Position numbers and translations under genes: made by a program. This document shows, piece after piece, positions 55,336-63,540 of a stretch of DNA of 64,000 nt. Location of the stretch: assembly GCA_000169115.1 (NCBI GenBank), contig AAVV01000003.1:62001-126000 (forward strand). The letters are read 5' to 3'. The notes beneath the pieces are model-generated. The model had not been told where the DNA came from, did not search any database, and saw only the letters and a program-made list of their open reading frames with translations. Positions within the stretch are counted from its first letter, which is position 1; the number at the start of each line of letters is the position of its first letter. Origin of the DNA: a marine gamma proteobacterium HTCC2080. Its GTDB lineage: Bacteria; Pseudomonadota; Gammaproteobacteria; Pseudomonadales; Halieaceae.

Positions 55336-56022
55336 ATGGAAGACATAAATGTAGCGACCAATTTACACCGTGTTTGGCGGCGCATAGGCGAGGCTGAGCA
55401 ACTGGCGAATCGACATTCGGGCTCCGTTTCGCTTTTGGCCGTGAGTAAAACAAAACCCGACCGTTATATTCGAGCTGCCTGGGAAGCGGGGCAACGCGCC
55501 TTTGGCGAAAACTATGCGCAAGAAGCCGAAGAAAAGGCACGTCGCCTCGACGATTTAACCATTGAGTGGCACTTTATTGGGCCTATTCAGTCCAATAAAA
55601 CCCGAGGCCTCGCCGAGACAATGGCCTGGGTACACAGCATAGACCGCCTTAAAATTGCCCGGCGGTTAAGCGATCAGCGGCCTCAACATTTGCCCCCGCT
55701 AAACCTTTGCCTGCAAGTTAAGCTTTCAGATGAGCCCAGTAAATCTGGAATAGCCCCATCAGAGATACCAGCACTCGCAGCACAAATCACCGAGCTGCCG
55801 AATCTGAGTCTGCGGGGATTAATGGCTATCCCAGCAGCAACATCGGATTATCAACAACAACGCATGGCTTTCAAACAGCTGCAAACCCAGTTGTTTGAAT
55901 TGCAAAAACAACATCCTGAGGTCGACACGCTGTCCATGGGAATGTCTGGAGATCTCGAAGCCGCGGTTGTTGAAGGTTCAACGTTAGTTAGGGTCGGAAC
56001 CGACATTTTTGGCGCCCGCTGA
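55336..56022 (+). CDS. yggS: PLP homeostasis protein YggS (PLPBP)
   Basis: A 228-residue alanine-racemase-fold protein that binds pyridoxal phosphate without known catalysis. The PLP Lys is in LLAVSKTKPD; RAFGENYAQEAEEKA, EWHFIGPIQSNKTR, and the C-terminal LSMGMSGDLEAAV are typical. A -10-like TATGAT (55324-55329) ends only six bases before the ATG, so the mRNA may lack a leader, although the -35 is poor. It precedes proC in the standard order. Confidence 0.94.
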   Translation: MEDINVATNLHRVWRRIGEAEQLANRHSGSVSLLAVSKTKPDRYIRAAWEAGQRAFGENYAQEAEEKARRLDDLTIEWHFIGPIQSNKTRGLAETMAWVHSIDRLKIARRLSDQRPQHLPPLNLCLQVKLSDEPSKSGIAPSEIPALAAQITELPNLSLRGLMAIPAATSDYQQQRMAFKQLQTQLFELQKQHPEVDTLSMGMSGDLEAAVVEGSTLVRVGTDIFGAR

Positions 56023-56117
56023 ATGACCTACTCAATGACCCGCTCAATGCCCCGAGACGGTGAGCGGCGCGGTATACTCTAAAGATTGGTAGATCAAACA
56101 GGTACAAGACCTTGGAT

Positions 56118-56945
56118 ATGACACAACTGCCTCAGAACATCGGCTTTGTTGGTGCAGGCAATATGGCCTCCGCAATCATTGGCGGGTTGCTTAGCGCCGG
56201 CTATGATTCCGCGCGCCTATGTGCAATCGATCCTAGTGAGGCTGCGCAAACTAAGCTTCATAACCTTGGCATCAGCGAGGTTGGAGGGCAACCAGGCCCA
56301 ACATTCCGAACTTCGGAACTTGTCATTGTCGCCGTGAAACCGCAGTTCATGCAGGCGGCGACTGAAGGGATAAAAAAACACCTCGCCCCAGAAACAGTAG
56401 TCATGTCAGTAGCCGCTGGAATCAGTGTCAGCGCATTAAAAGACCAGCTTTCTAATTCCAACGCGCCAGTCGTGCGTTGCATGCCCAATACCCCTGCACT
56501 GGTTGGAGCGGGGGCGTCAGGCCTGTTTGCTAGCCCAGAAGTTACCGACCGCCAACGCGCAGGAATTGACGCCGTTATGGGCGTAGTGGGGACAACCGTC
56601 TGGTTGGAGAAAGAAAGCCACATTGATGTGGTCACCGCAATTTCAGGCAGCGGCCCCGCCTATTTTTTCGCTTTTATGGAGGCCATGATCGCAACTGGGG
56701 AAAGAATGGGGCTTGATCATGAAACAGCGAGCCAGCTCACGCTACAAACAGCATTGGGTGCTGCCAAGCTCGCAACCCAGCAATCTGACCCCGTCAATGA
56801 ATTGCGCCGTAACGTCACCAGCCCAGGAGGCACAACAGAACGTGCCTTAGAAAGCTTTGATCAGGACAACCTCGAAGCGCTGGTCAATCGGGGTATGCAA
56901 GCGTGCTTAGCCCGCGCCCAAGAAATGGCTAAGGAGTTTGGTTAA
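56118..56945 (+). CDS. proC: Pyrroline-5-carboxylate reductase
   Basis: Last step of proline synthesis, using NAD(P)H. The protein of about 275 residues has the Rossmann start IGFVGAGNMASAIIGGLLSA, VRCMPNTPALVGAGASGLF, and the signature AISGSGPAYFFAFMEAM with the C-terminal NVTSPGGTTERAL. I chose the ATG at 56118; a TTG at 56112 with AGG eight to nine bases upstream is an alternative. A TATACT at 56073-56078 may be its -10. The yggT gene begins three bases after it. Confidence 0.95.
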   Translation: MTQLPQNIGFVGAGNMASAIIGGLLSAGYDSARLCAIDPSEAAQTKLHNLGISEVGGQPGPTFRTSELVIVAVKPQFMQAATEGIKKHLAPETVVMSVAAGISVSALKDQLSNSNAPVVRCMPNTPALVGAGASGLFASPEVTDRQRAGIDAVMGVVGTTVWLEKESHIDVVTAISGSGPAYFFAFMEAMIATGERMGLDHETASQLTLQTALGAAKLATQQSDPVNELRRNVTSPGGTTERALESFDQDNLEALVNRGMQACLARAQEMAKEFG

Positions 56946-56947
56946 TC

Positions 56948-57535
56948 ATGGCAGCACTCAATGAAATCGCCCGATATCTGCTAGAAACTGCAGCGTCGTT
57001 CTATCTAATTCTGACGGTGTTAAGAGGTATGTTGCAGCTTGCTCGCGCCGACTTTTACAATCCAATTTCACAATTTGTGGTGCGTGCAACTAACCCACCT
57101 TTGCGGGTCATTCATCGCGTTATCCCCAGTGCTGGGCGCTTTGACCCGGCGGTGCTGATTTTGGCAGTATTAGTACAGGTTTTAGCCATTGTGGCTAAGC
57201 TAACGCTTTCTGGATTTTCACTACCTGACATTACATCGCTGCTAATTTGGAGCGTACTCGGGGTCGTTGGTTTAATCATTAACACCTACCTCATCGCCCT
57301 TGTCGTCATGATCGTTATCAGCTGGGTGGCTCCGGGCACTCGACATCCCGCCGTCCTGCTGACCTACCAAATCACCGAACCCATCATGTCGCCTGTGCGC
57401 TCAATGCTGCCGTCGATGGGTGGACTCGACTTTTCGCCGATCGTTATTTTTATTGCAATAAATATGATTCAAATAGCCCTCAGTCACATGGCCACTGCGG
57501 CGGGACTTCCCCTGCAGCTGGTAATGGGTATCTAA
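56948..57535 (+). CDS. yggT: YggT family membrane protein
   Basis: A 195-residue inner-membrane protein made of two YGGT repeats, each having paired hydrophobic helices with an intervening NPxxxP-like loop (FYNPISQFVVRATNPPLRVI, then ILTYQ-like ITEPIMSPVRSMLPSM). Function is not firmly known; a role in osmotic tolerance or cell division has been suggested for the family. It is tightly linked to proC upstream and metX downstream, each three to four bases away. Confidence 0.92.
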   Translation: MAALNEIARYLLETAASFYLILTVLRGMLQLARADFYNPISQFVVRATNPPLRVIHRVIPSAGRFDPAVLILAVLVQVLAIVAKLTLSGFSLPDITSLLIWSVLGVVGLIINTYLIALVVMIVISWVAPGTRHPAVLLTYQITEPIMSPVRSMLPSMGGLDFSPIVIFIAINMIQIALSHMATAAGLPLQLVMGI

Positions 57536-57538
57536 CAG

Positions 57539-58669
57539 ATGGTTCAAGCTGGGGACGTCGGCCTTGTAACAGCAGCACGCGAGGTTTTTTCTGAAACCCT
57601 CACCCTCACGTCGGGGCGAACTCTGGCGGGCTTTGAACTGATCACGGAGACCTACGGCCAGCTTAATGCGCAGCGCAGTAATGCCGTATTGATCTGCCAT
57701 GCGCTAAGCGGCAACCATCATGCTGCCGGTCGCTACGACCTTTCAGACCCAAAACCCGGATGGTGGGATTTGCATATTGGTCCCGGAAAAGCGATTGATA
57801 CCAACCGATTTTTTGTTGTGTCCCTCAATAATCTTGGTGGTTGTGACGGCAGCTCGGGGCCTAACACAATGAACTCTGCCACCGAACAGCCGTGGGGGCC
57901 TGACTTCCCACAAGTCAGCGTTAGCGACTGGGTCACGACTCAAGTGATGCTGGCCGAAAGGCTGGGAATTGAAAGCTGGGCCGCGGTCATTGGTGGCAGT
58001 CTGGGTGGCATGCAGGCACTCCACTGGGCGGTTCACTATCCCGAGCGCGTGCGCAACTGTGTGGCACTGGCGGCGGCAGCAAAGCTCACTGCCCAGAACA
58101 TTGCATTCAATGAAATTGCGCGTCAGGCCATACTTTCAGATCCCGATTGGCTGACAGGTCATTACCAACGAGAAACGGTGACACCTACCCGGGGCCTATC
58201 TCTGGCACGGATGGTAGGCCACCTGACCTATATGTCAGCAGACGGTATGAGCGACCGCTTTGGGCGAGATACCCGCACTCCCTCTGAAACCATCGATTCA
58301 GATGAAACCGTATTTCAGGTAGAAAGCTATCTCCGGTATCAGGGTAAGCAGTTTTCAACCCGCTTTGACGCCAACACTTACCTTTTGATGACCAGAGCCT
58401 TGGATCGATTTGATATCGCTGCTGATTTTAATGACTCACTCAATGACGCCATGGCGGTGACAACCTCACGCATGCTGATCATTGCCTTCTCCAGTGATTG
58501 GCGCTTCTCCCCTGCCCGATCTCAAGAGCTAGTCGATGCCTTACTCGCGTCAGGGCGGCCGGTTAGCTACGCCGAAATTGAAACCGACGCCGGACACGAT
58601 GCGTTTTTGCTTGATGAACCTCATTACACCGGGCTATTTACCGCCTGGATGCAGCAGGTTGTTATTTGA
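57539..58669 (+). CDS. metX: Homoserine O-acyltransferase MetX
   Basis: A 376-residue alpha/beta-fold enzyme that acylates homoserine for methionine synthesis. The nucleophile is in [14 protein letters not shown], the Asp in the C-terminal region and the His in [12 protein letters not shown]. The start [19 protein letters not shown] is typical. MetX in Gammaproteobacteria can use succinyl-CoA instead of acetyl-CoA; I cannot decide which from the sequence. metW overlaps it by one base (TGATG). Confidence 0.94.
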   Translation: MVQAGDVGLVTAAREVFSETLTLTSGRTLAGFELITETYGQLNAQRSNAVLICHALSGNHHAAGRYDLSDPKPGWWDLHIGPGKAIDTNRFFVVSLNNLGGCDGSSGPNTMNSATEQPWGPDFPQVSVSDWVTTQVMLAERLGIESWAAVIGGSLGGMQALHWAVHYPERVRNCVALAAAAKLTAQNIAFNEIARQAILSDPDWLTGHYQRETVTPTRGLSLARMVGHLTYMSADGMSDRFGRDTRTPSETIDSDETVFQVESYLRYQGKQFSTRFDANTYLLMTRALDRFDIAADFNDSLNDAMAVTTSRMLIIAFSSDWRFSPARSQELVDALLASGRPVSYAEIETDAGHDAFLLDEPHYTGLFTAWMQQVVI

Positions 58670-59262
58670 TGCGCTACGATCTCACGCAAATTGAATCTTG
58701 GATTCCAGAAGGAAGTCGCGTGCTCGACTTGGGCTGTGGTGATGGCGCATTCCTTAGTCGACTTCAAGAAACGCGCCGCGTGCAGGGAATGGGGTTAGAA
58801 CTTGATCCGGAAAATCTGATTGCAGCCACGCAACGTGGTGTTGATATCGTGCAACAGGACATGGATCAGGGCCTGAGCAATTTTCCAAAGAGTAGTTTTG
58901 AAATTGTGGTCCTCGCCCATGCACTGCAGGTACTTCACCGGCCCGACAAAGTCCTGCAGGACATGGTTCGAATTGGACGGGAAGCGATTGTGACATTTCC
59001 CAACTTCGGCCATTGGCGGTGCCGCTTACACCTCGGCCTCACCGGCCGGATGCCAGTATCGAAAGACTTGCCCTATCATTGGTACGACACGCCTAATATT
59101 CACTTCTGCACGGTCAAAGATTTCGAAGCTCTGTGCGCAGACCTCAATATCGAGATCATAGATCGGGACATTGTCTCAGGTCCGACAACGGCCTTATTTA
59201 AGCAGTTGCTGCCCAATTTATTTGGCTCAACCGCAATTTTTAGGATTAAAGCATGCGACTAG
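58669..59262 (+). CDS. metW: Methionine biosynthesis protein MetW
   Basis: A 197-residue protein with a class I methyltransferase fold and the SAM motif VLDLGCGDGAFLSRL. It works with MetX, enhancing homoserine acylation. The family features VLAHALQVLHRPDKVLQDM and VTFPNFGHWRCRLHL are present. I chose the ATG at 58669, which overlaps the metX stop; a TTG three bases earlier would add one residue. Its 3' end overlaps the next gene by ten bases. Confidence 0.94.
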   Translation: MRYDLTQIESWIPEGSRVLDLGCGDGAFLSRLQETRRVQGMGLELDPENLIAATQRGVDIVQQDMDQGLSNFPKSSFEIVVLAHALQVLHRPDKVLQDMVRIGREAIVTFPNFGHWRCRLHLGLTGRMPVSKDLPYHWYDTPNIHFCTVKDFEALCADLNIEIIDRDIVSGPTTALFKQLLPNLFGSTAIFRIKACD

Positions 59263-59693
59263 GCTTCATTTCTTTTATGGCATTTGCCTGCCTAGCTATG
59301 AGTGCCCAAGCACAGCAATCCGAACGCTTTGATCGCTTCGAGCTTCATCGCAGCGTCGTGTATACAACATTTTTATCCCCCGAAATTGCCGCAGAATACG
59401 GCATAGCCCGAGGGGACTTTAAAGCCATTCTCACCCTATCGGTAAGAGATGTAGACACGGGTGAAACAGCGGGTAGACCGATGTTAATAAAAGGGGAAAC
59501 CTGGGATCTTATTCGGGGTGAAACACTGGAGTTTAAAGAGATTCGCGAAAATAACGCCACCTACTACATCGCCGACTTTGAGTTTATTGACCGCGAGTGG
59601 CGCTTCTTTGAATTCGATTTCAGGCCAGAGGGTAGTGAACAAACCTATCATTACAAGTTTAAGACACAACTTTGGAAACAAAGTGATAAATAA
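59253..59693 (+). CDS. DUF4426 exported protein
   Basis: A 146-residue protein with a signal peptide (ISFMAFACLAMSAQAQ) and a beta-rich body: HRSVVYTTFLSPEIAAEYGI and YYIADFEFIDREWRFFEFDF. It belongs to DUF4426, a family regularly placed between metW and rdgB in Pseudomonas-type genomes. No function is known. It overlaps metW upstream by ten bases and may overlap rdgB by eleven, depending on the rdgB start. Confidence 0.88.
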   Translation: MRLGFISFMAFACLAMSAQAQQSERFDRFELHRSVVYTTFLSPEIAAEYGIARGDFKAILTLSVRDVDTGETAGRPMLIKGETWDLIRGETLEFKEIRENNATYYIADFEFIDREWRFFEFDFRPEGSEQTYHYKFKTQLWKQSDK

Positions 59694-60294
59694 AGCGGTG
59701 ACAGGCAGTAGCAACATTACCCTTCTGGCAAGCGGTAATCCGGGCAAGCTCAAAGAACTACAGGCCGCCCTTTCTGATACAGGGCTTGTCTTACAACCCC
59801 AGAGTGACTTTGCGGTACCTGAAGCAGATGAAGACGGCTTAACTTTCATCGAAAATGCTCTCAAGAAAGCTCGTAATGCTGCTCTACACACTGGCCTGCC
59901 CGCTTTGGCAGACGACTCTGGCCTAGTTGTACCCGCCTTAGGGGGTGCTCCAGGTATTCACTCTGCGCGCTTTTCGGGGCAAGGCGATGCGCAAAACAAC
60001 ATAAAACTTTTACATGAGATGCAGCGATTTGAAAGGGACGACCGTAAAGCCTGGTTCGTATGCGTGCTGGTTCGAGTAACCAGCGCGGATGATCCAACAC
60101 CCGTTATTGCTGAGGGTTACTGGCATGGCCACATTGCCACGGTGCCCTCAGGAGCCTCAGGTTTCGGATATGACCCCTTATTTCAAATCAGCCCGTCCGG
60201 ACAAACTGCGGCTGAGCTCAGTCCTGCAGAGAAACAAGCACTGAGTCATCGTGGCCAAGCCGTGCGAACACTGCGCCACAAACTTGAACGCTAG
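59683..60294 (+). CDS. rdgB: dITP/XTP pyrophosphatase
   Basis: House-cleaning NTPase that removes dITP, dGTP-like XTP and ITP. The protein of about 203 residues has LLASGNPGKLKELQAAL, the acidic site GLTFIENALKKARNAA and ALADDSGLVVPALGGAPGI, then GFGYDPLFQI near the end. Start is uncertain: GTG at 59683 has a GGA six bases upstream and overlaps the DUF4426 gene, whereas GTG at 59698 gives a shorter protein without a ribosome site. An ATG-opened frame from 59518 is not credible. Confidence 0.92.
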   Translation: MINKAVTGSSNITLLASGNPGKLKELQAALSDTGLVLQPQSDFAVPEADEDGLTFIENALKKARNAALHTGLPALADDSGLVVPALGGAPGIHSARFSGQGDAQNNIKLLHEMQRFERDDRKAWFVCVLVRVTSADDPTPVIAEGYWHGHIATVPSGASGFGYDPLFQISPSGQTAAELSPAEKQALSHRGQAVRTLRHKLER

Positions 60295-61438
60295 CGATAT
60301 TCCATTAGCCCTTTACGTGCACCTGCCATGGTGTGAACGAAAGTGCCCCTACTGTGACTTTAACTCTCATGAGCAGTTTGATAGCAGCTTAGAAACTGGT
60401 TACATCGACGCATTACTGACAGATTTGCGCCAGCAGCTTGTCAGTGTAGGGTCCCGGCCTCTTTTTTCGGTTTTTTTGGGGGGAGGTACGCCTAGCCTTT
60501 TCAGTGGCGCCAGTATCGCGCGATTACTCAACGGCATCGACCAAATCTGGAGTATCGGACTCACAACTGAGATCACCATGGAGGCCAATCCTGGCAGTGC
60601 TGAGGCCTCTAGATTTGCCGATTACCGCAGCGCAGGTGTTAACCGACTCAGTCTCGGCATTCAATCCTTTGCTGACGCACAACTGATGGCCCTGGGGCGT
60701 GTTCATGACAGCGCTCAGGCTATGCAAGCTATTCACTTGGCGAAACAGCATTTCGACCGCTTTAATCTCGATATTATGCATGGGCTACCGGGGCAAAAAA
60801 TCGAAACAGCCCTTGATGATTTAGAACGTGCAATCGACCACTCCCAGGGTCACGTTTCTTGGTACCAATTGACCATTGAGCCCAACACCACGTTTTGGTC
60901 ACGGCCGCCCAGACTTCCTAACGATGACATTCTGACTGATATTCAGGATGCAGGAGAGGCGCGTTTTCTAGAATCTGGTCTCACCCAGTACGAGGTATCG
61001 GCTTGGGCATCCCACCAGCAGATGTCGCAACACAATCTTAACTATTGGACCTTTGGCGACTACATAGGTATCGGCGCAGGTGCCCATGGAAAAATCACGA
61101 AAGAAAATGGCAGCATTATTAGAACTCGTCGAAGCCGATCTCCTCGAGATTATCTGACGGGCATCGCCGAAGGCGTTCCGCCTCATCAGCAGCAACTCCC
61201 GCAAACGGAGCTGCCCGTCGAATTCATGCTTAACGCACTCCGCCTTAAAAACGGTGTACCGGCGTCCCTCTTTAAAGCGAACACGGGTCTTGAATTAGCT
61301 GTGGTTGAGCCGCAGATTGAAAAGCTCGTGGCCAACGGCCTGCTATCCGCTGATACTGAGCGTATCGGTACCACCGATCATGGATATAGGTTTTTAAACG
61401 ATGTAGTGGCCAGTTTCATGGATAACGGCGCTAGATAA
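60284..61438 (+). CDS. hemW: Heme chaperone HemW (radical SAM)
   Basis: A 384-residue radical SAM protein once annotated as an oxygen-independent coproporphyrinogen oxidase; HemW lacks that activity and binds heme for insertion. The iron-sulfur motif is HLPWCERKCPYCDFNSH and the SAM motif is VFLGGGTPSLF. I chose TTG at 60284 (11-base overlap with rdgB); a GTG at 60251 would overlap by 44 bases. It is convergent with trmB. Confidence 0.92.
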   Translation: MNASDIPLALYVHLPWCERKCPYCDFNSHEQFDSSLETGYIDALLTDLRQQLVSVGSRPLFSVFLGGGTPSLFSGASIARLLNGIDQIWSIGLTTEITMEANPGSAEASRFADYRSAGVNRLSLGIQSFADAQLMALGRVHDSAQAMQAIHLAKQHFDRFNLDIMHGLPGQKIETALDDLERAIDHSQGHVSWYQLTIEPNTTFWSRPPRLPNDDILTDIQDAGEARFLESGLTQYEVSAWASHQQMSQHNLNYWTFGDYIGIGAGAHGKITKENGSIIRTRRSRSPRDYLTGIAEGVPPHQQQLPQTELPVEFMLNALRLKNGVPASLFKANTGLELAVVEPQIEKLVANGLLSADTERIGTTDHGYRFLNDVVASFMDNGAR

Positions 61439-61451
61439 CCAAGCAGCAGGG

Positions 61452-62138
61452 TTAAGCGTCTCGCTTCTCAAACACCAAATCCCACACACCATGGCCCAGT
61501 TTCGTGCCGCGTCGCTCGAATTTAGTCTCTGGGCGCCACGATGGGCGAGGGGCGTATTGGCCGGCCTCAGACGTATTACGTAAAGTCGGTTCAGCCTGCA
61601 AAACCGACAGCATGTCTTCGGCATAGGGCATCCAATCCGTGGCTATATGAAGCCGCCCATGGGTAGCCAATAATGCGGCAGCCTTGGCAACAAACGCAGG
61701 TTGTATAAGTCGACGCTTGTGGTGCCGTTTCTTGTGCCAAGGATCTGGAAAGAAGATTTGTAAAATATCGACGGAGCCCTTGGGAATGCATTCATCGAGG
61801 ACAATCATAGCGTCCTCAGCATAAACCCGAACATTTTGTAGTTCCCGCTCTAGGGTCTGGCCCAGCAATCGACCAACTCCCGGGGTATGCACCTCGATAC
61901 CCAAAAAACGATCATCTGGCGCACTTTCAGCCATGGTCAGCAGCGAATCACCCATACCAAACCCGATCTCTACAATCCGTCGGCCCCGTGTCTCCCAACC
62001 TGACTCCCAGTTTAGCAGTCCGCTGGCGGCAGTTAGGCCAAATTTGGGGAAACCGACCGACCAGCCCCGCTCTTGACCTGCTGTCATTCTTCCAGCTCGT
62101 AGAACAAAGCTGCGAATGGGTCTGTTAGTTTCCGTCAT
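61452..62138 (-). CDS. trmB: tRNA (guanine-N7-)-methyltransferase
   Basis: Makes m7G46 in tRNA. The 228-residue protein has the SAM-binding VEIGFGMGDSLLTMA, FLGIEVHTPGVGRLL, and the catalytic-region IFFPDPWHKKRHHKRRLIQ. The C-terminal PETKFERRGTKLGHGVWDL is typical. ATG overlaps the DUF423 stop by four bases. It is convergent with hemW with only 13 bp between stops. Confidence 0.95.
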   Translation of the reverse strand: MTETNRPIRSFVLRAGRMTAGQERGWSVGFPKFGLTAASGLLNWESGWETRGRRIVEIGFGMGDSLLTMAESAPDDRFLGIEVHTPGVGRLLGQTLERELQNVRVYAEDAMIVLDECIPKGSVDILQIFFPDPWHKKRHHKRRLIQPAFVAKAAALLATHGRLHIATDWMPYAEDMLSVLQAEPTLRNTSEAGQYAPRPSWRPETKFERRGTKLGHGVWDLVFEKRDA

Positions 62139-62560
62139 GGTGACGGTGGCAGCGTTGTAACGCTACGGCCCTTTACAAGCGCGCATCCGAATAATATTGA
62201 CCAAGCCACAAGTAGTGCCAGACCACCTAAAGGCGTAATGGGCCCAAAAGCACTCATGTTAGTCAGTACCAAAAGATATAAGGAGCCCGAGAAAAGTAGC
62301 ACCCCCGCTATCATCAACCCACAAGCCAGCAAAAGCCAAGACTGCAGTCGAGACGACAGGGCACTCTGCTGCCAAGTCGCCAGCCCAAGCAAAGCGATGG
62401 CATGCAAAAGTTGGTAGTCGGCAGCGGTATTCCAGGTATTAAGCTGTTCGAGTGTCACCAAATCACGCAACCCATGGGCACCGAAGGCGCCGGCTGCAAC
62501 GCCCGAAAAACCCAATAACGCGGCCCCAGCTCTTGGCCAACGAGGCGCTACACCCTCCAT
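62135..62560 (-). CDS. DUF423 (YgdD) membrane protein
   Basis: A 141-residue inner-membrane protein with four helices, matching the YgdD/DUF423 family (GVAAGAFGAHGLRDLVTLEQ, AADYQLLHAIALLGLA, LFSGSLYLLVL, ITPLGGLALLVAWS). The function is unknown. It lies between rpoH and trmB, ten bases after rpoH. Confidence 0.9.
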   Translation of the reverse strand: MEGVAPRWPRAGAALLGFSGVAAGAFGAHGLRDLVTLEQLNTWNTAADYQLLHAIALLGLATWQQSALSSRLQSWLLLACGLMIAGVLLFSGSLYLLVLTNMSAFGPITPLGGLALLVAWSILFGCALVKGRSVTTLPPSP

Positions 62561-62570
62561 GCCGTGAGGA

Positions 62571-63446
62571 TTAGATGACGAGGGTATTTTTAAGCTTCTT
62601 CATCGCATTAACTTCCAGCTGACGAATCCGCTCAGCCGACACACCGTATTCAGCGGCCAGCTCATGCAATGTAGCTTTTTGTTCAGCCAGCCAACGTTGC
62701 GTCACAATATTGCGACTACGCTCATCTAAATCGCTGAGCGCAGCGCGCAAGCGATTTTCACCGTCCCGAGCTGAGTCTTCTGCCTCAATGCACCGCGCTG
62801 GGTCAGTCGATATATCGTCTAAGTAAGCCTGCGGTGACTGCCATGCGTCTTCGTCATCGGCGTCGGTGGGGAGATCAAAAGCGATGTCGCGGCTTGATAG
62901 ACGCCCTTCCATGCGCTGCACTTCAGCTTCGTCGACACCCAAGTCTGCAGCGATCGCCTGAGTCTCTTCCGCGTTCAGCCAACCCAATGATTTTTTTGCA
63001 CTGCGCAAGTTAAAGAACAATTTACGCTGCGCCTTGGTCGTTGCCACTTTAACGATGCGCCAGTTACGCAAAATAAATTCGTGCATTTCCGCTTTAATCC
63101 AATGCACAGCAAAGGAGACTAGGCGCACGCCTTTATTGGGATCAAAGCGTTTTACCGCTTTCATAAGGCCCACGTTACCCTCTTGAATGAGGTCTCCCTC
63201 GGCAAGGCCATAGCCCGAGTAACTTCGTGCAATGTGAACCACAAAACGCAAGTGAGCAAGCACTAACTCTCGCGCAGAGTCAACGCAGCCCTCATAATAT
63301 AGCTTTTCAGCTAGTGCTTGTTCACGGTCAACCGACAAAATCGGTATTCCGCTCACAGCCTGAACATAGGCGGGCAAATTGGCCCCAGGGGTCATAGACA
63401 TAACCGCCCCGTGACCCATTGCTACTGTCTTTCCTGATTCGGACAT
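62571..63446 (-). CDS. rpoH: RNA polymerase sigma-32 (heat shock)
   Basis: Alternative sigma factor of 291 residues directing heat-shock genes. Region 2 carries LRFVVHIARSYSGYGLAEGD and RFDPNKGVRLVSFAVHWIKA; the RpoH-specific box in the region 2/3 linker is seen as TKAQRKLFFNLRSAKK; region 4.2 is EYGVSAERIRQLEVNAMKKL. It starts at ATG 63444-63446 behind a strong AGGAGG. The ftsX-rpoH order is conserved. Unusually, a perfect CIRCE repeat lies 32-58 bases upstream of the start codon, implying repression by HrcA in addition to the usual translational and proteolytic control. Confidence 0.96.
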   Translation of the reverse strand: MSESGKTVAMGHGAVMSMTPGANLPAYVQAVSGIPILSVDREQALAEKLYYEGCVDSARELVLAHLRFVVHIARSYSGYGLAEGDLIQEGNVGLMKAVKRFDPNKGVRLVSFAVHWIKAEMHEFILRNWRIVKVATTKAQRKLFFNLRSAKKSLGWLNAEETQAIAADLGVDEAEVQRMEGRLSSRDIAFDLPTDADDEDAWQSPQAYLDDISTDPARCIEAEDSARDGENRLRAALSDLDERSRNIVTQRWLAEQKATLHELAAEYGVSAERIRQLEVNAMKKLKNTLVI

Positions 63447-63477
63447 ATTGTTATCCTCCTCCCTTCGATAACTTATT

Positions 63478-63504
63478 TTAGCACTCTACATTAGAGAGTG
63501 CTAA
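63478..63504. promoter_or_regulatory. CIRCE element (HrcA operator) upstream of rpoH
   Basis: TTAGCACTC, nine bases (TACATTAGA), then GAGTGCTAA: an exact match to the CIRCE consensus. It lies between ftsX and rpoH, 32-58 bases before the rpoH ATG. The repressor HrcA would bind it; no hrcA gene lies in the window. Confidence 0.93.
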
Positions 63505-63540
63505 TCGGGGAAAAGTTCAGTCGTTGCACAAAATCGAAGA

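Noticed and set aside
59518-59682. A 55-residue N-terminal extension of rdgB opened by an ATG inside the DUF4426 gene
   Set aside because: It is the out-of-frame shadow of the DUF4426 gene; RdgB proteins start just before the LLASGNPGK motif.
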